From Gallionella sp. (GTDB taxonomy: Bacteria > Pseudomonadota > Gammaproteobacteria > Burkholderiales > Gallionellaceae): a DNA stretch of 45,319 nt. Each line of letters starts with the position of its first letter. Within the stretch, counting starts at the first letter, position 1. Under the pieces are notes generated by a model. That model was not told the DNA's origin and ran no database searches. It saw nothing but the letters and a program-made list of their open reading frames with translations. The DNA is taken from assembly GCA_003134595.1 (NCBI GenBank), contig PLBS01000092.1:1-45319 (forward strand). The letters run 5' to 3'. A program made the translations under genes and the position numbers. This document shows, piece by piece, positions 7,246-16,216 of this stretch.

Positions 7246-10140
7246 AAAGCTACTTTAAATCTACCCGATACTCCGTTCCCGATGCGCGGTGATCTCGCCA
7301 AGCGCGAGCCGCAGATGGTGGCGCGCTGGCAGGCACAGCAACGCTATCAAAAGATCCGCGCGGCCAAGCAGGGCAAGCCAAAATTCATTTTGCATGACGG
7401 CCCGCCCTATGCGAACGGCGATATTCACATCGGCCATGCGGTGAACAAGATACTCAAGGACATCATCGTCAAGAGCAAGACGCTGGCTGGTTTCGACGCG
7501 CCTTATGTGCCGGGCTGGGATTGTCACGGCCTGCCGATCGAATTGCAGGTGGAGAAGAAACACGGCAAGGCGATTCCGCCCGCGCAGTTTCGCGCACTGT
7601 GCCGCGCCTATGCCGCCGAGCAGATCGAGCGGCAGAAGAAAGATTTCATCCGTCTCGGCGTGCTGGGCGATTGGGATCATCCTTATCTCACAATGGACTT
7701 CAAGATCGAGGCCGACATCATGCGCGCGCTCGGCAGTATCTACGAACGCGGCTATCTATATCAAGGCTACAAACCGGTAAACTGGTGCCTGGATTGCCAG
7801 TCCGCACTGGCCGAGGCTGAAGTGGAATACGAAGACAAAACTTCACCAGCGATTGATGTTGGCTTCGAGGTAAAAGATAAAGCAGCGCTGGGCAAAGCAT
7901 TTGATGTGTCCTTGCCGGGCGATGCCAAGGTGTATGCGGTGATCTGGACCACCACGCCGTGGACATTGCCGGCGAATCAGGCGGTGTGCGTCAATCCAGA
8001 TTTTGAATATGGACTTTATAAAACAGACAAAGGGTATTTTATTGTAGCTACAGAGATGGCGCCAACAGGGAACTCTGTCTCAAACCCCATGACTGCTCAA
8101 GAGCGACAAGATATTGTGTTGACTCCATTGTTTAGAAAATATGGTGCTACTTTTTGCGCCCTAGAGGGTTTTGCACGAGGGAGGGCACTTGAAAACTTGC
8201 CGCTGCAACACCCGTTCTATGATCGTATTGTGCCCATCATTTGCGGCGAACACGTCACGCTGGAAGCGGGTACCGGACTGGTACATACCGCACCGGCGCA
8301 CGGTCTGGACGATTACTTCGTTGGACAGAAATATCATCTGCCGACCGATAATCCGGTCGGCGACGACGGCAAATTTATTGCCAGCACGCCACTGGTCGGG
8401 GGCATGTTCGTGTGGAAAGCCAACGATGTGGTGATCGATGCGCTGCAAGCCAGCGGTCATTTATTGCACTTGGAAAAAGTGCAGCACAGCTATCCGCACT
8501 GCTGGCGGCACAAGACGCCGATCATCTTCCGCTCCACGCCGCAATGGTTCATCGGCATGGATAACGTTGCTTATCCAATAGCGGCGGATATGGAAAATCT
8601 GGTGCGGGAAGGGCGCTCCCAGGCACAGCATGATGGACCGCGCTTGCGCGACCTCGCCAACCGCGCCGTCGAACACACGACCTTCTTTCCAAGCTGGGGA
8701 CGCGCCCGCCTGGAGGCGATGATCATGAATCGCCCCGACTGGTGCGTGTCGCGCCAGCGCAGTTGGGGTGTGCCGATGCCGTTCTTCGTGCACAGGGAAA
8801 CCAGCCAGTTGCACCCGCGCACGCCGGAATTGCTGGAGCAGGTGGCCCAGCTGGTCGAGCGCGATGGCATCGAGGCGTGGTTCAGCCTGAACTCGGTGGA
8901 CTTGTTGGGTGCGGAAGCAGAGCACTACAAAAAACTTACCCATACGCTGGATGTGTGGTTCGATTCGGGTGTGACGCACGCTTCTGTGTTGCAGCGCCGC
9001 GCGGAATTGCATACACCCGCCGACCTGTATCTGGAAGGCTCCGACCAGCATCGCGGCTGGTTCCAATCCTCGCTGCTGACCGGTTGTGCCATCAATGGGC
9101 ATGCGCCTTTCAAGGCTTTGCTGACGCACGGTTTTGTGGTGGATGGCAGCGGCCACAAGATGTCGAAGTCCAAAGGGAATGTGATTGCGCCACAGAAGAT
9201 TTTCGACACGCTCGGTGCCGACATTCTGCGTTTGTGGGCGGCAGCTACCGATTATTCCGGCGAGCTGACTATCTCCGATGAAATCCTGAAGCGCGTGGTG
9301 GAAAGTTACCGGCGCATCCGTAACACCTTGCGTTTCCTGCTGGCGAATACCGCCGACTATGACCATGCAAAACACGCGCTGCCGGTGGATCAGTGGCTGG
9401 AAATAGACCGTTACGCGCTGGCGCTGACACAGAAGTTACAAGACGAAGTACGTGCCGATTACGAGCGCTATGAATTCCATCTGATCGCACAAAGATTGCA
9501 GACATTCTGCTCGGAAGATTTGGGCGGGTTCTATCTCGACATTTTGAAAGACCGTTTGTATACCGCGGGAGCGAACTCCGCCGCGCGACGTTCCGCACAG
9601 AACGCGCTTTACCACATCACCAACAGCCTAGTGCGCCTGATGGCGCCGATACTCAGCTTCACTGCTGAGGAGGTGTGGGAGGTGTTGAGCGGCAAAGAGG
9701 ATGACAGCGTGTTTGCTAGCGAGTGGTATGACTTACCGATACTGGAAAATAGAGTTGAAATTTTTACGCGTTGGCAAAAGTTACGTGAAATTCGCGCCAC
9801 AGTACAAAAATTCTTAGAGACATTGAGAATGGAAGGCAAGATCGGCTCATCATTGCAGGCTGAGGTTGAAGTAGGTGTGGATGGAAGTACTTATGATGCT
9901 CTGAAAGATATTGGAAATGAGTTACGTTTTATTTTAGTTACCTCACAAACAAATTTTTATCCTAATGCTACGTTTGATGTCTCATTTAGTGACGTTTCGG
10001 CAGTTGCGTCACAACGCCAAAAGTGCGAGCGTTGCTGGCATTATCGCGCTGATGTTGGCAGTGATGCGGCGCATCCACAAATTTGCGGCCGTTGCGTGAG
10101 CAATCTGTACGGCAACGGTGAGGCGCGCAAATATGCTTAA
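7234..10140 (+). CDS. ileS: Isoleucyl-tRNA synthetase
   Basis: A 968-residue class I aminoacyl-tRNA synthetase. The HIGH motif is at residues 65-68 (GDIHIGHAV), the KMSKS loop at about 642-646 ([10 protein letters not shown]), the CP1 editing domain at about 200-400 and the anticodon-binding domain from about 690. A C-terminal zinc finger, CERCWHYR...CGRC, lies near residue 930. It charges tRNA-Ile with isoleucine in the cytosol. Two stretches (about 8020-8170 and 9740-10010) are visibly more AT-rich than the rest, perhaps from past recombination, but the reading frame and motifs are intact. The end overlaps lspA by 8 bases. Confidence 0.97.
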   Translation: MTDYKATLNLPDTPFPMRGDLAKREPQMVARWQAQQRYQKIRAAKQGKPKFILHDGPPYANGDIHIGHAVNKILKDIIVKSKTLAGFDAPYVPGWDCHGLPIELQVEKKHGKAIPPAQFRALCRAYAAEQIERQKKDFIRLGVLGDWDHPYLTMDFKIEADIMRALGSIYERGYLYQGYKPVNWCLDCQSALAEAEVEYEDKTSPAIDVGFEVKDKAALGKAFDVSLPGDAKVYAVIWTTTPWTLPANQAVCVNPDFEYGLYKTDKGYFIVATEMAPTGNSVSNPMTAQERQDIVLTPLFRKYGATFCALEGFARGRALENLPLQHPFYDRIVPIICGEHVTLEAGTGLVHTAPAHGLDDYFVGQKYHLPTDNPVGDDGKFIASTPLVGGMFVWKANDVVIDALQASGHLLHLEKVQHSYPHCWRHKTPIIFRSTPQWFIGMDNVAYPIAADMENLVREGRSQAQHDGPRLRDLANRAVEHTTFFPSWGRARLEAMIMNRPDWCVSRQRSWGVPMPFFVHRETSQLHPRTPELLEQVAQLVERDGIEAWFSLNSVDLLGAEAEHYKKLTHTLDVWFDSGVTHASVLQRRAELHTPADLYLEGSDQHRGWFQSSLLTGCAINGHAPFKALLTHGFVVDGSGHKMSKSKGNVIAPQKIFDTLGADILRLWAAATDYSGELTISDEILKRVVESYRRIRNTLRFLLANTADYDHAKHALPVDQWLEIDRYALALTQKLQDEVRADYERYEFHLIAQRLQTFCSEDLGGFYLDILKDRLYTAGANSAARRSAQNALYHITNSLVRLMAPILSFTAEEVWEVLSGKEDDSVFASEWYDLPILENRVEIFTRWQKLREIRATVQKFLETLRMEGKIGSSLQAEVEVGVDGSTYDALKDIGNELRFILVTSQTNFYPNATFDVSFSDVSAVASQRQKCERCWHYRADVGSDAAHPQICGRCVSNLYGNGEARKYA

Positions 10141-10609
10141 TCGCTGGTTATCGTTGAGTGCATTGGTGATCGTGCTCGACCAATTGAGCAAGGCATGGAT
10201 CACAAACCACTTTGCCTTTGGCGAGAGTTTCACCGTGCTCAGCGTGTTCAATCTGATGCTGGCGCATAACACCGGCGCAGCGTTTAGTTTTTTGAACGAT
10301 GCGGGCGGGATGCAACGCTGGCTGTTCAGCATCATCGCGATAGTCGCTTCGGCGTGGATAGTCTGGCTGTTGCGCAAACATGCTACGCAAACGCTGTTTG
10401 CCTTCGCGTTGAGCCTGATACTCGGCGGCGCGCTGGGCAATCTGATCGATCGGCTCGCATATGGTTATGTGGTGGACTTTTTATCGTTCCATTGGGATGA
10501 GCATTTCTTCCCTGCATTTAACCTTGCCGATTCTGCCATCACCTGCGGTGCGTTCCTATTAATTTTCGACAGCTTCAAGGAGAACAAACATGGAACTGTT
10601 GCTGGCTAA
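10133..10609 (+). CDS. lspA: Lipoprotein signal peptidase II
   Basis: The start is the ATG at 10133, inside the end of ileS, giving 158 residues, normal for LspA. Four hydrophobic membrane segments are seen. Family motifs are VLDQLSKAW near residue 14, NTGAAFSF near 46, [10 protein letters not shown] near 98 with Asp115 (VVDF), and [11 protein letters not shown] with Asp133; the two aspartates are the expected catalytic pair. The enzyme cleaves signal peptides from diacylated prolipoproteins in the inner membrane. It overlaps ispH by 20 bases. Confidence 0.95.
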   Translation: MLNRWLSLSALVIVLDQLSKAWITNHFAFGESFTVLSVFNLMLAHNTGAAFSFLNDAGGMQRWLFSIIAIVASAWIVWLLRKHATQTLFAFALSLILGGALGNLIDRLAYGYVVDFLSFHWDEHFFPAFNLADSAITCGAFLLIFDSFKENKHGTVAG

Positions 10610-11528
10610 TCCGCGCGGTTTTTGCGCCGGTGTGGATCGTGCGATTGAAATCGTGGAGCGCGCACTGGCATTGCACGGTGCGCCGATTTATGTGCGTCAT
10701 GAAGTGGTGCACAATAAATTCGTGGTGGATGGTTTGCGCCAGAAGGGCGCGATCTTCATCGAGGACTTGGCGGATGTGCCGGGCGGCAGCATCCTGATCT
10801 TCAGTGCGCACGGTGTGTCGCAAGCGGTGCGCCACGAGGCCGAAGCGCGCGGGCTGATGGTGTTCGATGCGACCTGTCCGCTGGTGACCAAAGTGCATAT
10901 CGAAGTGTCGCGTATGCGCGAGCAGGGTAAGGAGATTGTAATGATCGGTCATGCCGGACACCCCGAAGTAGAAGGCACCATGGGACAGAGCAATGGCGGA
11001 ATGTACTTGGTGGAATCGCCGGAGCAGGTTGCTGGTCTCAAGGTGAACGATGAAAAAAATCTCGCTTACGTCACGCAAACCACGCTGTCTGTGGATGATG
11101 CCAGCACGATTATCGCCGCTCTGAAGACACGTTTCCCGTTTATCACCGGCCCGAAGAAAGACGACATCTGCTATGCCACGCAAAATCGCCAGGATGCGGT
11201 AAAGATGCTGGTCAAACAATGCGACGTAGTGGTCGTGGTGGGGTCGCCGAATAGCTCGAATTCGAACCGCTTGCGCGAAGTCGCCGCGAATGTCGGGGTG
11301 CCCGCCTATCTGGTGAATGATGCCGAAGAATTGCTGCCGGAGTGGTTCGCCGGCAAAGTGCGAGTGGGTATCAGCGCAGGTGCATCTGCACCCGAGGTAT
11401 TGGTGCAAGGCGTGATTGCACGCATGGAAAAAATGGGCGGGGGGAAAGTAATCGAGTTGCAGGGCATCGTCGAGAACGTGGTGTTCCCATTGCCCAGGAC
11501 ATTGATCCCGATTGTCGCCCAACCCTGA
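10590..11528 (+). CDS. ispH: HMBPP reductase (isoprenoid synthesis)
   Basis: A 312-residue protein with the IspH signature [17 protein letters not shown] at the start (iron-sulfur ligand Cys12), [11 protein letters not shown] with the second ligand Cys near 96, and CYATQNRQ with a third near 195. It reduces HMBPP to IPP and DMAPP in the last step of the MEP pathway, using a [4Fe-4S] cluster. The ATG at 10590 has a clear AAGGAG 6 bases upstream and lies inside the end of lspA. Confidence 0.96.
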   Translation: MELLLANPRGFCAGVDRAIEIVERALALHGAPIYVRHEVVHNKFVVDGLRQKGAIFIEDLADVPGGSILIFSAHGVSQAVRHEAEARGLMVFDATCPLVTKVHIEVSRMREQGKEIVMIGHAGHPEVEGTMGQSNGGMYLVESPEQVAGLKVNDEKNLAYVTQTTLSVDDASTIIAALKTRFPFITGPKKDDICYATQNRQDAVKMLVKQCDVVVVVGSPNSSNSNRLREVAANVGVPAYLVNDAEELLPEWFAGKVRVGISAGASAPEVLVQGVIARMEKMGGGKVIELQGIVENVVFPLPRTLIPIVAQP

Positions 11529-11555
11529 ACTTGCAACCCTGATTTTCTTTACCAC

Positions 11556-12662
11556 ATGCAAACGGATTTCCTGATCGTCGGCGGCGGCGTGGTCGGTCTG
11601 ACCAGCGCACAAGTCCTGCTGCAAGCGGGTTATCGTGTGACGCTGGTCGAGCGCGGCACAACAGGACGGGAAGCATCCTGGGCAGGCGGCGGCATCCTCT
11701 CGCCATTATGCCCTTGGGATTATAAAGAGGCTGTCACGCGCCTTGCGCTACGCGGTATGAGCATGTTCAGTGAGGCTGCCGCCACGCTGCATGCCTCCAC
11801 CGGCATCGATCCTGAATATCAACGCAGCGGTATGTTGCTGTTGCCGCCTTACCAGGCGGAGCTTGCCACGCAATGGTGCGCGCAACATCAAGTTGCGTTG
11901 CAGCATGTCAACCCCCTTCCCAACCCTTCCCCCGGAGGGAGAAGGGCTTTGCTTCCCTCTCCCTCCGGGGGAGGGATTGAGGGAGGGGGTTTGCTGTTGC
12001 CGGAAGTCGCACAAGTGCGCAATCCGCGTTTGCTGCATGCGCTGCGTAAGCGTGTGGAAATGCTTGGCGGCATGATTCTCGAACAACATGAAGTGCAAAA
12101 GTTCGAGATTGCAGGTGAGCGTGTCGTTGCGTTACAAACCACGCAAGGAAAATTCGGTGCGGATGCCTACATAGTAGCGGCGGGCGCATGGAGTAAAACG
12201 TTGTTGGGCGAACATGCGCTCAACATGGACATCCGTCCGATACGCGGACAAATTCTATTGTTCAAGTTCGATGCTCCGCCGTTCCAGCAAATCCTGCTCA
12301 AAGAAAATCTGTATTTCATCCCGCGTCGCGATGGACATGTGCTGGTGGGCAGCACGCTGGAAGATGTCGGCTTTGACAAGTCCACCACCGTAGATGCGCG
12401 TGACGATCTTATGCGACGCATGCGCGAGATATTTCCGGGCTGGCGTGACCGGATGCCGGTGCAACATTGGGCAGGCTTCCGTCCCGGTTCACCGGATAAC
12501 ATCCCCACCATCGGACGTCATCCGCATCTCACAAACCTCTATGCCAACAGCGGACATTTCCGTTACGGGGTGACTATGTCCTTTGCCAGCGCGGCGCTGT
12601 TGCTCAATGAGATCGAAGGCAAGCCGCAACCTTTTTCGGTAGCGGAATACCGCTGGCACTAA
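11556..12662 (+). CDS. thiO: Glycine oxidase ThiO with an in-frame repeat insertion
   Basis: A 368-residue FAD-dependent amine oxidase. The N-terminal dinucleotide-binding motif is FLIVGGGVVGLTSAQVL, followed by the DAO signature REASWAGGGILSP near residue 45. The C-terminal block with HWAGFRPGSPDNIPTIG and NSGHFRYGVTMS binds FAD and substrate. ThiO oxidises glycine to iminoacetate for the thiazole of thiamine. A proline/glycine-rich segment at about residues 120-145 (PLPNPSPGGRRALLPSPSGG) is encoded by a long palindrome and is not part of the normal fold. No other thi gene is in the window. It may still be functional if the insertion falls in a surface loop. Confidence 0.88.
   Translation: MQTDFLIVGGGVVGLTSAQVLLQAGYRVTLVERGTTGREASWAGGGILSPLCPWDYKEAVTRLALRGMSMFSEAAATLHASTGIDPEYQRSGMLLLPPYQAELATQWCAQHQVALQHVNPLPNPSPGGRRALLPSPSGGGIEGGGLLLPEVAQVRNPRLLHALRKRVEMLGGMILEQHEVQKFEIAGERVVALQTTQGKFGADAYIVAAGAWSKTLLGEHALNMDIRPIRGQILLFKFDAPPFQQILLKENLYFIPRRDGHVLVGSTLEDVGFDKSTTVDARDDLMRRMREIFPGWRDRMPVQHWAGFRPGSPDNIPTIGRHPHLTNLYANSGHFRYGVTMSFASAALLLNEIEGKPQPFSVAEYRWH
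11912..11989. repeat. Long palindromic repeat inside thiO
   Basis: Two arms of about 35 nt (roughly 11912-11946 and 11952-11989), rich in CCCTCCCCCGGAGGGAG, are near-perfect reverse complements with a small loop. The element keeps the thiO frame open. It belongs to the common dispersed CCCTCTCCC-type palindromes of proteobacteria. Confidence 0.8.
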
Positions 12663-12696
12663 GCGCTGTGCGTCCTCTATAATCGCCCCCGTTTGT

Positions 12697-12772
12697 GCTG
12701 GAGTAGCTCAGTTGGTAGAGCAACGCACTCGTAACGCGTAGGTCGGAGGTTCGATTCCTCTCTCCAGCACCA
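12697..12772 (+). tRNA. tRNA-Thr(CGT)
   Basis: A 76-nt cloverleaf including encoded CCA. The acceptor stem is GCTGGAG/CTCCAGC, the D arm GCTCAGTTGGTAGAGC, the T loop TTCGATT, and the anticodon CGT is at 12730-12732. The anticodon stem has one A-C mismatch next to the loop (position 31-39). Its 3' part is the integration site of the mobile element, and the last 49 bases are repeated at 43655-43703. Confidence 0.95.
12724..12772 (+). repeat. attL: 49-bp direct repeat at the tRNA 3' end
   Basis: This is identical over 49 bases to 43655-43703. It covers the tRNA-Thr from the anticodon stem to CCA. The copy here completes the functional tRNA, as expected when a tyrosine recombinase integrates at a tRNA 3' end and the element supplies a replacement end. 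Confidence 0.92.
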
Positions 12773-12776
12773 TATT

Positions 12777-12816
12777 AAAGCCCGCAAATACATTGTGTTA
12801 GCGGGCTTTTTCTTTG
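12777..12816 (+). terminator. Rho-independent terminator after tRNA-Thr
   Basis: An AAAGCCCGC stem pairs with GCGGGCTTT, and a T-rich tail (TTTTTCTTT) follows. It lies directly behind the tRNA on the element side of attL, so the element brings its own terminator for the tRNA. Confidence 0.8.
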
Positions 12817-12867
12817 TCTAGATTTTCCCCGGTTTTCCCCGATTTATACCCATTTGCCACAGTTCAT

Positions 12868-12885
12868 TGTGGCAAAATTGTGGCA
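12868..12885 (+). repeat. Integrase arm-type repeat, left copy
   Basis: The 18-mer TGTGGCAAAATTGTGGCA, itself two copies of TGTGGCA, also occurs at 43566-43583 near the other end, in the same orientation. A nearby hairpin (TGCCACAGTTCATTGTGGCA, 12855-12874) adds an inverted copy. The placement about 100 bp inside each att repeat suits arm-binding sites of the integrase. Confidence 0.6.
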
Positions 12886-12897
12886 TGACTATGGCAG

Positions 12898-12940
12898 TTA
12901 TTATCCTGTTGCGTATATATACAAAAAAATAGGATAATAA
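12898..12940. repeat. 10-bp inverted repeat around an AT-rich spacer
   Basis: Perfect arms TTATTATCCT (12898-12907) and AGGATAATAA (12931-12940) flank GCGTATATATAC plus an A run. It could be an operator or part of the recombination site. The remaining bases of 12941-13160 show no gene that I can support. Confidence 0.5.
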
Positions 12941-13162
12941 AAGCGAACAGACCAGGCCGCGCCATTCGCGGCAGAGGATTGAAGCCAGGACTGCCACCAC
13001 CCGCCCAGAAATGGGGCTTGCAACTTCGAAAGGAGGGGATAAACGGCCTTACGTCTCACTCACCTTTATTGGGTGAATGGCGATAAGGGTAAACGGACCT
13101 GCACCGATGTAATCTCAAACTCCCCAACCCGTACATCACAGGCGAGATGTGCATGTAAATGC

Positions 13163-13178
13163 GGCGCGCTTGCGCGCC
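13163..13178 (+). promoter_or_regulatory. GC hairpin in the leader of the HTH-trfA operon
   Basis: A perfect 7-bp stem GGCGCGC/GCGCGCC with a TT loop ends about 21 bases before the ATG of the HTH gene, just upstream of its GGGAG ribosome-binding site. It could act on translation or mRNA stability. This is structural evidence only. Confidence 0.35.
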
Positions 13179-13199
13179 CCGCAATTTGGGAGCCTGTTC

Positions 13200-13544
13200 A
13201 TGGACCAACATCATCTCGCTTTGCCGCATACAGTCGCGGCACACTTCAATTTTCTAACACAGCAATTCCCCGGAAAACTTTTAATTACGCCGGTCGAGGC
13301 GGGCGGGGTGCTGGGCTTCAGCAAACCTGCAAGCTACAAACGTGTTTGCAACGGCGGGCGACAAGACTTTCCGAAATTTGTTATTTGCAGCGGGCGCAAG
13401 ATGGTGCGTCTCATCGACCTTGCAGAGTACCTGGACCGACTAACCAATACTCCCAGCACCACACCATCCGCGCCCGCGCATGGTAAGCGAACGAGAGGCC
13501 GCCCTACAAAGGCCGAGCAGATAGCACGAGCGCAGCAGAAATGA
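13200..13544 (+). CDS. Small HTH DNA-binding protein upstream of trfA
   Basis: The ATG at 13200 has GGGAG 8 bases upstream and gives 114 residues; an upstream in-frame start at 13149 lacks such a site. The middle (about 30-80: ITPVEAGGVLGFSKPASYKR ... RLIDLAEYLDRL) reads like an AlpA/excisionase-type winged helix-turn-helix that selects a helix by a 'FSKPASYK' recognition segment. The C-terminal tail is basic (GKRTRGRPTKAEQIARAQQK). Its stop overlaps the trfA start (ATGA). It is probably a regulator of replication or excision for the element. I cannot name the gene. Confidence 0.7.
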   Translation: MDQHHLALPHTVAAHFNFLTQQFPGKLLITPVEAGGVLGFSKPASYKRVCNGGRQDFPKFVICSGRKMVRLIDLAEYLDRLTNTPSTTPSAPAHGKRTRGRPTKAEQIARAQQK

Positions 13545-14455
13545 CATCCGGCCAAGGCCGAGGCGGTGCCCCGTTGAAAGCCGCCGAAGAGCTCGGCTCC
13601 GGCTTGGAGGTGTTAAATCCTCCGAACGCTGTCGCGCGTGCAACAAAACTATGGGAGGCCGAAAAATCCAGACAGCGGCATCAGAGCAAACCACTGCCGC
13701 CAACCGTGGCGCAGCTTCCGTTATGGGCCGACACGCTACGTTGCTTGCCTAACGAAATTTTCCGTTCCGCTCTGTTCAATGCCCGTAACCGCAATCAGGC
13801 CCGCGCCTACCTTAAGCAATCCGAAATCACTGTGATCGGTGAAGGCCGCATTACCTTCACTGGCGAGGAGTTGCGACAAGACGATGAAACGGTGTGGCTG
13901 CAACTGATACACATAGCGAAGGAACTCCCTCTAGGGCAGACCGTTGAGTTCACGCCTTACAGCCTTTGCAAAGCTATTCGCTGGCCTATAGATGGCAGCA
14001 GTTATACGCGCTTGCGCGGCTGTCTTGATCGGATGCAGGCAACATCCCTGGCGGTCGTTTCCAAGCGGCTAAAAGAGGGGGTGAGCATATCCATGATTCC
14101 CATATTCAAGTGGAAGGACAATGAGACAGGCCGAGCATTGCGACTCTATCGAGTTCAGGTTGCGCCGCAGCTTATGGATTTGTTCGGGGACGTGCATTAC
14201 ACCTATTTGGAGTGGGAGCAGCGCCTGGCCTTACCGGTTGGCATTGCCACGTGGTTGCATGGATATTTAGCCAGTCATCGCCAGCCCTATCCCATCAAAA
14301 TCGACACCATCAAGAACGGTGCAGGCATGACTACAGAACGAACTGCCAAGGGTCGTGAGTTAGTAGAGAAAGCGTTACACGAACTGATGATTGTGGGGTT
14401 CCTTGCCTCATGGGAGATTGTTGGCGAGCTGATCCATGTGAAGCGGAAGTTTTGA
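13541..14455 (+). CDS. trfA: TrfA-family plasmid replication initiator
   Basis: A 304-residue protein matching the TrfA family: LPLWADTLRCLPNEIFRSAL near residue 60, then FNARNRNQARAYLKQSEI, ELRQDDETVWLQLIHIAKEL and a C-terminal winged-helix region through KIDTIKNGAGMTTERTAKGR. TrfA binds iterons at oriV and recruits DnaA and the helicase in broad-host-range plasmids. Four iteron-like repeats and a DnaA box directly downstream support the call. The start overlaps the HTH stop by four bases (ATGA). It is unusual cargo for an element integrated at a tRNA and suggests the excised form can replicate. Confidence 0.88.
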   Translation: MTSGQGRGGAPLKAAEELGSGLEVLNPPNAVARATKLWEAEKSRQRHQSKPLPPTVAQLPLWADTLRCLPNEIFRSALFNARNRNQARAYLKQSEITVIGEGRITFTGEELRQDDETVWLQLIHIAKELPLGQTVEFTPYSLCKAIRWPIDGSSYTRLRGCLDRMQATSLAVVSKRLKEGVSISMIPIFKWKDNETGRALRLYRVQVAPQLMDLFGDVHYTYLEWEQRLALPVGIATWLHGYLASHRQPYPIKIDTIKNGAGMTTERTAKGRELVEKALHELMIVGFLASWEIVGELIHVKRKF

Positions 14456-14466
14456 GAGACCATGGA

Positions 14467-14565
14467 CTATTGTGTTTAGAGGGACGGCGAAGGTGAGCGG
14501 CTATTGTGTTTAGAGGGGCGGTTTATTGTGTTTAGAAGGATGGGCTATTGTGTTTAGAGGGATGG
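14467..14565 (+). repeat. Four 21-bp iterons downstream of trfA
   Basis: The repeats are at 14467-14487, 14501-14521, 14523-14543 and 14545-14565. The shared core is TATTGTGTTTAGA followed by a GGGAYGG-like end. The last three are spaced exactly 22 bp apart, about two helical turns, and the first is 34 bp upstream. This is the layout of initiator-binding iterons. Confidence 0.85.
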
Positions 14566-14670
14566 CCAAAATTTGGAAACCATGCATTGACGGGGCTTGC
14601 GGGACTTTTTCAATACCTGCTAACCGTTTTTTAACCATTATTTAACCTCACGCCTTGTGGATAACTCACC
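14467..14670. other. Probable replication origin (oriV)
   Basis: Iterons (14467-14565) are followed by an AT-rich stretch with TTTTTTAACCATTATTTAAC (14629-14648) and a perfect DnaA box, TTATCCACA on the minus strand, within TTGTGGATAA at 14655-14664. Together with the adjacent TrfA gene this is the classical order for an iteron-controlled origin. Between here and 14918 I see only a small hairpin (AAGCCGC/GCGGCTT near 14717-14734) and no convincing gene. Confidence 0.75.
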
Positions 14671-14918
14671 GGATTTTCCCAATGCGCGAGAAGCACGGGA
14701 CTCCCCCATAAAGACAAGCCGCCTGTGCGGCTTGGGCTATTGGGAGGTACGCCACGGACACAGGTACACGAACCGCAGCGCGGCAAGCCGCTTGCGTCCC
14801 CTATGCACCGTCTGCGCCTTCGGCTTGCCGGGGGCAAAGGGGTGTCGCTAGCGCTCCATTCGTGAGAACGATCCAGATACGCAAAACTTTTAAACCCGTC
14901 TACCAGAGAGAGACAAAC

Positions 14919-15704
14919 ATGAGTACAAAATTACACCCGGCGCTGAAAATGACCTACACGGAAAAAATTGAGCGCGCCGCTCATAAACGTGCGGTGCTGC
15001 TGGACTTCCTGGCGTCCGGCGAGGTGTTCACTACCGTTGCCATGGCGGCGGAGCTGTTGCAAATAAGTGAACAAACCGTCCAGCCGATGTTGAAGCGCCT
15101 TGTTGCCGAACAGATTTTGAGGGTGGACACGAAGGCAGTACCGTTTTCAAAACTGAAATTGTATGGCATCACTGTGCATGGCCTCGCACTGACGGAATCT
15201 GCTGATCCAAAGTGCAATGAATTCAGGGTGGGGAGAACCAATTCCAAATTTTTGGATCACCATCTTGATTGTCAATTGGTAAGAATAGTTATGCAGCAGC
15301 GCAACGGTTGGACCAACTGGGTGCCTGACAAACTCCTCAAAATGGAGAACTCCAAGCGTTTAAACACAATTCCAGACGGTCTGGCCACCATGCCGGACGG
15401 GTGTCGGGTCGCGGTGGAAATCGAGCGCAACATAAAGTCAAAACCCCGCATGACGGATATGGTAGCTGGGCATATTCACCAAATGGTGAAGGGGCATTAC
15501 TCAAAGGTCTATTTTTTCACCCCGCACCTGGCTGCGCTGAAACGGGTCTTTAAATCTGTCGAGGTGATCAAGATGGACGGCTTCTTCGTAAAAATATCAG
15601 CATATCATCGCAGCCGATTCATCCTTATGGATATCCGCATGTTGAAAAACACGGTTAAACCTGGAAACTCGGTTAGCAATGTGATAATTGATCTCTCCCT
15701 GTGA
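14919..15704 (+). CDS. Replic_Relax-like wHTH / nuclease-fold protein
   Basis: I chose the ATG at 14919 (AGAGAG upstream; 261 residues) over an earlier in-frame start at 14862. Residues about 15-80 form a winged helix-turn-helix (VLLDFLASGEVFTTVAMAAEL...SEQTVQPMLKRLV). The C-terminal half has PDG...AVEIERNIKSK followed by a helix and KVYFFTPH, a pattern like the PD-(D/E)XK-type fold of Replic_Relax/MobC-like plasmid proteins. Family members act in plasmid replication or mobilisation. The gene follows the origin and is followed at once by a long inverted repeat. The exact role is inferred. Confidence 0.65.
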   Translation: MSTKLHPALKMTYTEKIERAAHKRAVLLDFLASGEVFTTVAMAAELLQISEQTVQPMLKRLVAEQILRVDTKAVPFSKLKLYGITVHGLALTESADPKCNEFRVGRTNSKFLDHHLDCQLVRIVMQQRNGWTNWVPDKLLKMENSKRLNTIPDGLATMPDGCRVAVEIERNIKSKPRMTDMVAGHIHQMVKGHYSKVYFFTPHLAALKRVFKSVEVIKMDGFFVKISAYHRSRFILMDIRMLKNTVKPGNSVSNVIIDLSL

Positions 15705-15706
15705 AT

Positions 15707-15756
15707 GATGCCGTGGGTGTTGCGAATGTTGGTATACATTCGACACCCACGGCATC
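15707..15756 (+). repeat. Strong inverted repeat just after the Replic_Relax stop
   Basis: The left arm 15707-15729 pairs with the right arm 15736-15756 (GATGCCGTGGGTGT matches perfectly; GAATGT pairs after a two-base bulge), with a six-base loop. It begins two bases after the stop codon. It lacks a U-tract, so it is a poor intrinsic terminator and may stabilise the mRNA end or act as DNA structure. GGCATCTC recurs at 15751 and 15778. Confidence 0.7.
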
Positions 15757-15971
15757 TCTCCCCTCGCATCTATCCACGGCATCTCCATGCCTTGCTGCTC
15801 CCCGTTCCGAGCTGCGCTCAGCGAGGAAATCGGAAGGCATGGCATAGCGCCAAAGGCCGCGCTACACAAGCATTAAAGCATCTCTAGGGACGTGGCTGGG
15901 AAGCGCCCCTTTTCGCTGTCGCTCAACCCGAGCAAGTCAACTGCGCGGAAGTCCCCGAAAAACCGCGCTGC

Positions 15972-16046
15972 GCGCTCGGGCAACCCGATTCAGACGTCGA
16001 TTTTTCGCTGTGCTCAAAACCGCCTTGAATCAGGTTGCCCGAGCGC
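15972..16046. repeat. 21-bp inverted repeat, 33-bp spacer
   Basis: Arms 15972-15992 and 16026-16046 match at 20 of 21 positions as reverse complements (core GCTCGGGCAACC). The spacer contains TTTTTCGCTGTGCTCAAAA. The right arm can alternatively pair with bases downstream of the first GATGAAACT loop, so two mutually exclusive folds are possible. Confidence 0.75.
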
Positions 16047-16050
16047 TCGC

Positions 16051-16067
16051 GGACGATGAAACTGTCC
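16051..16067 (+). repeat. Conserved-loop hairpin 1 (GATGAAACT)
   Basis: The stem GGAC/GTCC closes the 9-nt loop GATGAAACT (16055-16063). A weaker outer helix joins 16038-16045 to 16070-16078 across an internal loop. Confidence 0.6.
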
Positions 16068-16216
16068 TTCGCTTCGGGAACTTCCGGGGCTTCGCCCCCA
16101 CTGGATTTTCGGTCTTGGTGCGCGATGAAGCCGCTTACAAGACGCTCAAATTCCAGCGGCTCCCCCGGATCCTTCCGCTGGCGCTACAGGAGGATTTCGC
16201 TTGTCGCTCATCCCCA

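Noticed and set aside
8461-9375. A 304-residue minus-strand ORF inside ileS
   Set aside because: Antisense shadow of the synthetase with no recognisable motif.
10575-11624. A 349-residue minus-strand ORF opposite ispH
   Set aside because: Shadow frame; ispH has complete iron-sulfur motifs on the plus strand.
14467-14565. A CRISPR array
   Set aside because: The repeats are almost contiguous (0-13 bp between them), not spaced by unique 30-bp spacers, and lie after a TrfA gene; iterons explain them.
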